Assembly: GCA_024743175.1 (NCBI GenBank)
Contig: JANSXA010000013.1
Location: forward strand, 62,001-126,000
Source: Pseudomonadaceae bacterium
GTDB taxonomy: Bacteria; Pseudomonadota; Gammaproteobacteria; Pseudomonadales; Azotimanducaceae
Length of the DNA stretch: 64,000 nt
Direction of reading: 5' to 3'
The stretch's first letter is position 1, and each line of letters starts with the position of its first letter. The notes beneath the pieces are model-generated. The model was not told where the DNA came from. It ran no database searches and saw only the letters and a list, made by a program, of their open reading frames with translations. The position numbers and the translations under genes are program-made. Positions 60,718 to 64,000 of this stretch are shown here, piece after piece.

Positions 60718-60734
60718 GCTAGTTTACAACTAGC
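60718..60734. promoter_or_regulatory. Inverted repeats in the queF leader
   Basis: Perfect arms GCTAGTT and AACTAGC around TAC, directly preceded by a weaker pair CTTGC and GCAAG (60699-60719) and followed by GCCTG and CAGGC (60742-60756). Together they could form consecutive hairpins in the queF leader. They do not match the known preQ1 riboswitch layout. Confidence 0.35.
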
Positions 60735-60841
60735 CCCTGGAGCCTGGCCGACAGGCCCGATTTCGCTACCGTTTATCGCGCTGATCTGGCAGCGGGTTGC
60801 GCATCTGCTAGAGTGTTGCTTCGTTCCTCTGGCAGCAGCTT

Positions 60842-61708
60842 ATGGCAGACACGACCCCTTTGAAGGTAAGACAGACAAAGTCCCAGACGCCTGATTTTGA
60901 TGAAGGTCCGTTGGGGAAGGCTACTGTGTACCCGGCAACTTATACACCTTCTTTATTGCACCCGATCGATCGAAGCGCCGCGCGTGACCAGGTGGGTGTG
61001 GCTCAGGCGTCGCAGCTGCATGGAGAGGACCTGTGGACCGGTTATGAGTTTTCCTGGCTTGATACGCAGGGAAAGCCACTGGTGGCAGGCTTGCGTATTC
61101 GTACTCCCTGTCAATCTGCTGCCATGGTGGAAAGCAAGTCTCTGAAGCTGTATCTCAACAGCTTTGCACAAACCAAGTTTGAGTCTCAGGCTGCGGTTCT
61201 ACATACCCTGGATCAGGATCTGAACCTTGCTTTTCAGGCACCGGCAATCATCGAACTGATGGAACTGTCTCAACTGTCTGTGCCCGTGCAGCAGATGCCG
61301 GGTGTTTGCCTGGATGACATTGATCTGCGCACTGACACCTATGAACGTGCGCCTGATTTCCTGTCTCTGGAAGACGTTGATGTCAGCGTTCATGAAACCC
61401 TGCACAGCCATATTTTTCGCAGCCTCTGCCCGGTAACTGCGCAACCCGACTGGGCTTCTGTAAGTATCGAATACAGTGGGGTGCCCATTAATCGAGCTGG
61501 CCTGCTGAAATACCTGATTTCTTACCGGAATCATCAGGCATTCCATGAGACGACCATCGAACAGATCTTCTGCGACATCATGGCAGCCTGTGCGCCGTCC
61601 CGTCTGGCGGTGTATGGTCGGTTTCTACGTCGCGGTGGCCTGGATATCAATCCTTTCCGCTCGTCCCATGAGGCCGAAGCACCCATGTGTCGGTTACCTC
61701 GTCAGTAA
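60842..61708 (+). CDS. queF: NADPH-dependent 7-cyano-7-deazaguanine (preQ0) reductase
   Basis: 288 residues, the long two-domain form of gammaproteobacteria. ESKSLKLYLNSF (97-108) binds substrate, Cys196 in LCPVTAQPDW is the catalytic nucleophile with Asp203, and RRGGLDINPFRS (263-274) is the NADPH/closing motif. It reduces the nitrile of preQ0 to the aminomethyl of preQ1 in queuosine synthesis. The start ATG follows the leader repeats. Convergent with the hexapeptide acyltransferase, 33 bases apart. Confidence 0.95.
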   Translation: MADTTPLKVRQTKSQTPDFDEGPLGKATVYPATYTPSLLHPIDRSAARDQVGVAQASQLHGEDLWTGYEFSWLDTQGKPLVAGLRIRTPCQSAAMVESKSLKLYLNSFAQTKFESQAAVLHTLDQDLNLAFQAPAIIELMELSQLSVPVQQMPGVCLDDIDLRTDTYERAPDFLSLEDVDVSVHETLHSHIFRSLCPVTAQPDWASVSIEYSGVPINRAGLLKYLISYRNHQAFHETTIEQIFCDIMAACAPSRLAVYGRFLRRGGLDINPFRSSHEAEAPMCRLPRQ

Positions 61709-61741
61709 AGTGAGCAACAAGAGGGGCGTTGGCGTGAGCAG

Positions 61742-62464
61742 TCAGTCTGTCTTGTTGGGTGCAATCACGGTTCGCAACCAGCCCCACCAGGTGTTGTCTT
61801 TTCTCAGCGCCTGATCCAGCAGTTGTACATCCTGGCGCAGGCGTGAGTGCTCGGTCAGCAAGTCAGCCCGACTGATCATCTCTCTGTCTGTGTCCAGGTG
61901 CTTCACAACGCCAGCAGGATTGCCTGCAGCCACCACGTTTGCCGGCAGCGATTTAGTCACCACAGCGCCCGCACCGACAATTGTGTTGTCACCCACAGTC
62001 ACGCCTTTACACACAACAGCGCCATCGCCGATCCAGACGTTTCTACCCAGCACCACTTCGGCGGTAGCCCCAATTGGACGCGGCCTGTTGTATATGCCAT
62101 GCCAGTCTGCGTCAGTGATATAAACGCCGGCAGCCAGCATAGTGCTCTGGCCGATAACCACGGAGGTTGCGGAGTCGATACGTACACCCGGACACAACAG
62201 GGCATAATCCTGCACCTCGATGGACCCTTCGCCATCTTCGTGTTGCCAGGTGGTCAGGCGCACTGTGCGATCCGCTGAGGTGACCACGTGTACAGCCTCG
62301 CCGAGACGGATGTTGGGACCATAAAGCTTCAAGTGCCAGGGTTTCATAATCATACCGCCGTCACCCAGGTGATCTAACTGAGGGCGGATGAAATGCCGGG
62401 TCCAGTTTTCTTCAAACAGGCTCAGCAGGCGTTTTAATGCAAAAGGTTTATGGTCGCGTCGCAA
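61742..62464 (-). CDS. Hexapeptide-repeat O-acyltransferase
   Basis: 240 residues. N-terminal helix region ending MKPWHLKLYGPNIRLGEAVHV, then a left-handed beta-helix of hexapeptide repeats about 80-195: IDSATSVVIGQSTMLAAGVYI, NVWIGDGAVVCKGVTVGDNTIVGAGAVVTKSLPANVVAAGNPAGVV in pieces. Catalytic His is probably in the WHGIY segment. A C-terminal helix ends the chain. It transfers an acetyl or other acyl group to a sugar or antibiotic-like hydroxyl. TTG start because conserved sequence begins earlier than the first ATG. Confidence 0.82.
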   Translation of the reverse strand: MRRDHKPFALKRLLSLFEENWTRHFIRPQLDHLGDGGMIMKPWHLKLYGPNIRLGEAVHVVTSADRTVRLTTWQHEDGEGSIEVQDYALLCPGVRIDSATSVVIGQSTMLAAGVYITDADWHGIYNRPRPIGATAEVVLGRNVWIGDGAVVCKGVTVGDNTIVGAGAVVTKSLPANVVAAGNPAGVVKHLDTDREMISRADLLTEHSRLRQDVQLLDQALRKDNTWWGWLRTVIAPNKTD

Positions 62465-62544
62465 TCTGGCGCTCGCTTGTCAAAGGTGGGTGTTGTACCC
62501 GCTCGAACAGAAACTGACAAGGGGATATCGTTGCACCCTCAGGT

Positions 62545-63096
62545 TCAAGCTGCGTCTTCTGCCTGCTCACTTTCATCAAGCCCAAGCCGGTTGCGCAGTT
62601 CGGCGTTTTCGGTTTCCAATGACTGGATGCAGGCCATCATTTCACGGCTGTCGCGAGTGAATTGTTGTAACAGCTGCTTCAGCTCTTCGGTGCGATCATT
62701 TTCACATTCACTATCGGTAAAGGCTTCTGCGGCTGCCTTGGCAGTCTCAAGTTCTGCTTCCAGAGCGGCAATCTGTTCAGCGTAGTCAGCATCGACGGCC
62801 AGGCCCCCGTCAGCAAAAGCGTTACGCAGCTGGCTTTCTATTTCTCCCTGAGGGTTCAGAGAATGTTGTAACACCAGCCTGATCACAGGGGTTGTTGCCC
62901 CGTCGGCTGGCAGGGCGTCCAGCTGTGCCTGTATCCAGGCCGCCGGGCTGGGATCAGAGTCGTCGGTTTGCGCTTCCAGCGCCTGACGCAGCTGCTCGTT
63001 CTGCTGTGAAACACCGCGCAGACGCAACCAGAACGCTAAGCACGTGCCTACCGTAATGATGAACATCTGCACCAATGCAAAAATGGACCATTCCAT
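62545..63096 (-). CDS. Membrane-anchored coiled-coil hypothetical protein
   Basis: 183 residues from ATG 63096 (a TTG four codons earlier is also possible). Residues about 3-26 are one transmembrane helix, then a short helix, an acidic linker, and a long coiled coil about 100-175 with heptad leucines (LEAELETAKAAAEAF, TEELKQLLQQF, IQSLETENAELRNRLGL). No enzymatic motif. It lies between the acyltransferase and pyrC on the same strand; gap 62465-62544 is without features. Function unknown; a cell-envelope tether or scaffold is one option. Confidence 0.65.
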   Translation of the reverse strand: MEWSIFALVQMFIITVGTCLAFWLRLRGVSQQNEQLRQALEAQTDDSDPSPAAWIQAQLDALPADGATTPVIRLVLQHSLNPQGEIESQLRNAFADGGLAVDADYAEQIAALEAELETAKAAAEAFTDSECENDRTEELKQLLQQFTRDSREMMACIQSLETENAELRNRLGLDESEQAEDAA

Positions 63097-63165
63097 CTGC
63101 AGCAACAATCTCTGGATTAACCTTCTATGAGTATAGATGGTGATTTGTGAACGTGTGGAACGGGT

Positions 63166-64000
63166 TTACTGGCGCCCGAGAAAGGTCCATTTCAAGAGCT
63201 GATCGGCCTGGAACGGCACAATCGGTGTGCCTGCGGCATCGATAACCGAAGCAACAGTCTGTTGACGCCGCGCCAGGGTGATTGTGCTGTTGTTCAGCGG
63301 CAGGCCGTAGAACTTGGGTCCATTTTCGGAGGCAAAGGCCTGCAGGTTGGGCAGCGCATCTTCCTCCTCGAATACCGTGGCGTAACATTCCAATGCAACC
63401 GGAGAATTGTAGATGCCAGCGCATCCGCACGCATTTTCTTTGTCGCTCTGGGCGTGGGGTGCTGAGTCTGTGCCGAGGAAAAAGCGCGGATTGCCTGACG
63501 TCGCCGCCTGTCGCAGCGCGCGTTGGTGCGTTTCCCGTTTAACCACCGGCAGGCAGTACAGATGTGGCCGGATACCGCCGGCGAACATGTCGTTGCGATT
63601 GATCATCAGGTGGTGTGGCGTGATGGTGGCGGCAACATTGGTTCCGGCACTTTCAACAAACTCAACGGCCTGGCGGGTCGTGATGTGTTCAAAAACAACT
63701 TTCAGCTCTGGCAGATCGGCCAGCAGCGGCTGCATCACGTCCTCTATGAACACTGCCTCGCGATCAAAAATATCAATGTGTGCACTGGTGACTTCGCCAT
63801 GCACCAGCAGCGGCATACCCATCTTCTGCATCTGCTCGAGCACGGGATAGATGGCTTTGATGTCTGTTACGCCATGTGCAGAGTTTGTTGTGGCATTGGC
63901 GGGGTAAAGTTTAGCTGCGGTAAATATGCCGCTTTCGTAGCCTGCTTGCAGTTCTGCTGCTGCAATCGCATCGGTGAGGTATGCGGTCATCAGAGGCGTA
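63166..64000 (-). CDS. pyrC: Dihydroorotase, PyrC type (partial, N-terminus outside)
   Basis: 278 codons to the right edge; the frame continues beyond 64000 (TPLMTAYLT is internal in full-length PyrC, usually near 345 residues), so about 65 residues are missing. It carries the later metal site: HGE near the start, [20 protein letters not shown] and GTDSAPH with the catalytic aspartate. It closes carbamoyl-aspartate to dihydroorotate in pyrimidine synthesis. The C-terminus FLGRQ fits the family. The 57-base gap to the coiled-coil gene shows no terminator. Confidence 0.95.
   Translation of the reverse strand, partial: TPLMTAYLTDAIAAAELQAGYESGIFTAAKLYPANATTNSAHGVTDIKAIYPVLEQMQKMGMPLLVHGEVTSAHIDIFDREAVFIEDVMQPLLADLPELKVVFEHITTRQAVEFVESAGTNVAATITPHHLMINRNDMFAGGIRPHLYCLPVVKRETHQRALRQAATSGNPRFFLGTDSAPHAQSDKENACGCAGIYNSPVALECYATVFEEEDALPNLQAFASENGPKFYGLPLNNSTITLARRQQTVASVIDAAGTPIVPFQADQLLKWTFLGRQ

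Noticed and set aside
60660-60841. preQ1 riboswitch upstream of queF
   Set aside because: The leader lacks the short C-rich loop and A-rich tail of class I and the layout of class II; only unrelated inverted repeats are visible.
1-64000. Mobile element or genomic-island borders
   Set aside because: No transposase, integrase, tRNA-adjacent direct repeats or marked change in base use could be seen by eye.

Overview
The window reads as chromosomal DNA of a free-living, probably marine, gammaproteobacterium. The support is the long-form QueF, the short PyrC-type dihydroorotase, the DUF3391/HD-GYP protein, a sodium:alanine-type symporter, a TAXI-TRAP transporter and a large stock of acyl-CoA enzymes. 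This resembles oligotrophic marine Pseudomonadales/Cellvibrionales lineages, but I have no ribosomal marker, so the placement is inference. I see no tRNA, rRNA, CRISPR array, prophage, transposase or integrase. Coding density is very high: no gap without a gene exceeds about 260 bp, many neighbours overlap by 1-14 bases, and two convergent gene pairs share one CTAG as both stop codons.

Region by region. 1-1795: two c-di-GMP-type genes on the minus strand (a degenerate GGDEF protein cut by the window edge, and an HD-GYP protein). 2047-3417: a PadR regulator with a perfect operator-like palindrome, a HAAS-domain membrane protein and a clear terminator. 3428-9843: epoxide-hydrolase-like protein, SDRs, a small XRE regulator, a DNA photolyase, an uncharacterised 367-residue protein and a membrane-anchored RidA. 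9891-36313: a long catabolic island with four acyl-CoA dehydrogenases in two adjacent pairs, enoyl-CoA hydratase, three MaoC-type hydratases, SDRs, a second epoxide-hydrolase-like protein, two amidohydrolases, a type III CoA transferase, an alpha-methylacyl-CoA racemase, an FMN hydroxyacid oxidase, a luciferase-like oxidoreductase, an aldonolactone-oxidase-like flavoprotein and a penicillin-acylase-type hydrolase. 36404-42146: a DUF4124 protein, LarC coupled to a Tat-exported aldo/keto reductase, and a DUF1800/DUF1501 pair. 42229-50721: spinster-type MFS, sulfatase lipoprotein, CYP153-like P450, sugar-kinase-like phosphotransferase, a strange barrel-less amidohydrolase-like lipoprotein, another MFS and a type B carboxylesterase. 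50864-55890: TAXI-TRAP transporter and an alkylsulfatase. 55910-59244: transglutaminase plus ATP-grasp/alpha-E fusion. 59248-64000: mostly housekeeping (AGCS symporter, queF, hexapeptide acyltransferase, coiled-coil protein, pyrC).

How the genes fit together (inference): the island looks built to take up hydrophobic, branched or (poly)cyclic substrates, some of them sulfated or esterified. It would remove sulfate, ester or amide groups, hydroxylate them (P450), activate them to CoA thioesters (CaiB-type transferase), fix methyl-branch stereochemistry (racemase) and run beta-oxidation with heteromeric acyl-CoA dehydrogenases and MaoC hydratases. Dedicated transcription factors are absent from roughly 5.4-64 kb, but several divergent gaps contain perfect palindromes, so control is probably by regulators encoded elsewhere. 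The observations I consider most worth follow-up are the barrel-less amidohydrolase-like lipoprotein (47479-47979), the P450-kinase pair (45152-47487), and the divergent MaoC/racemase module around a 39-base palindrome (35112-35150).
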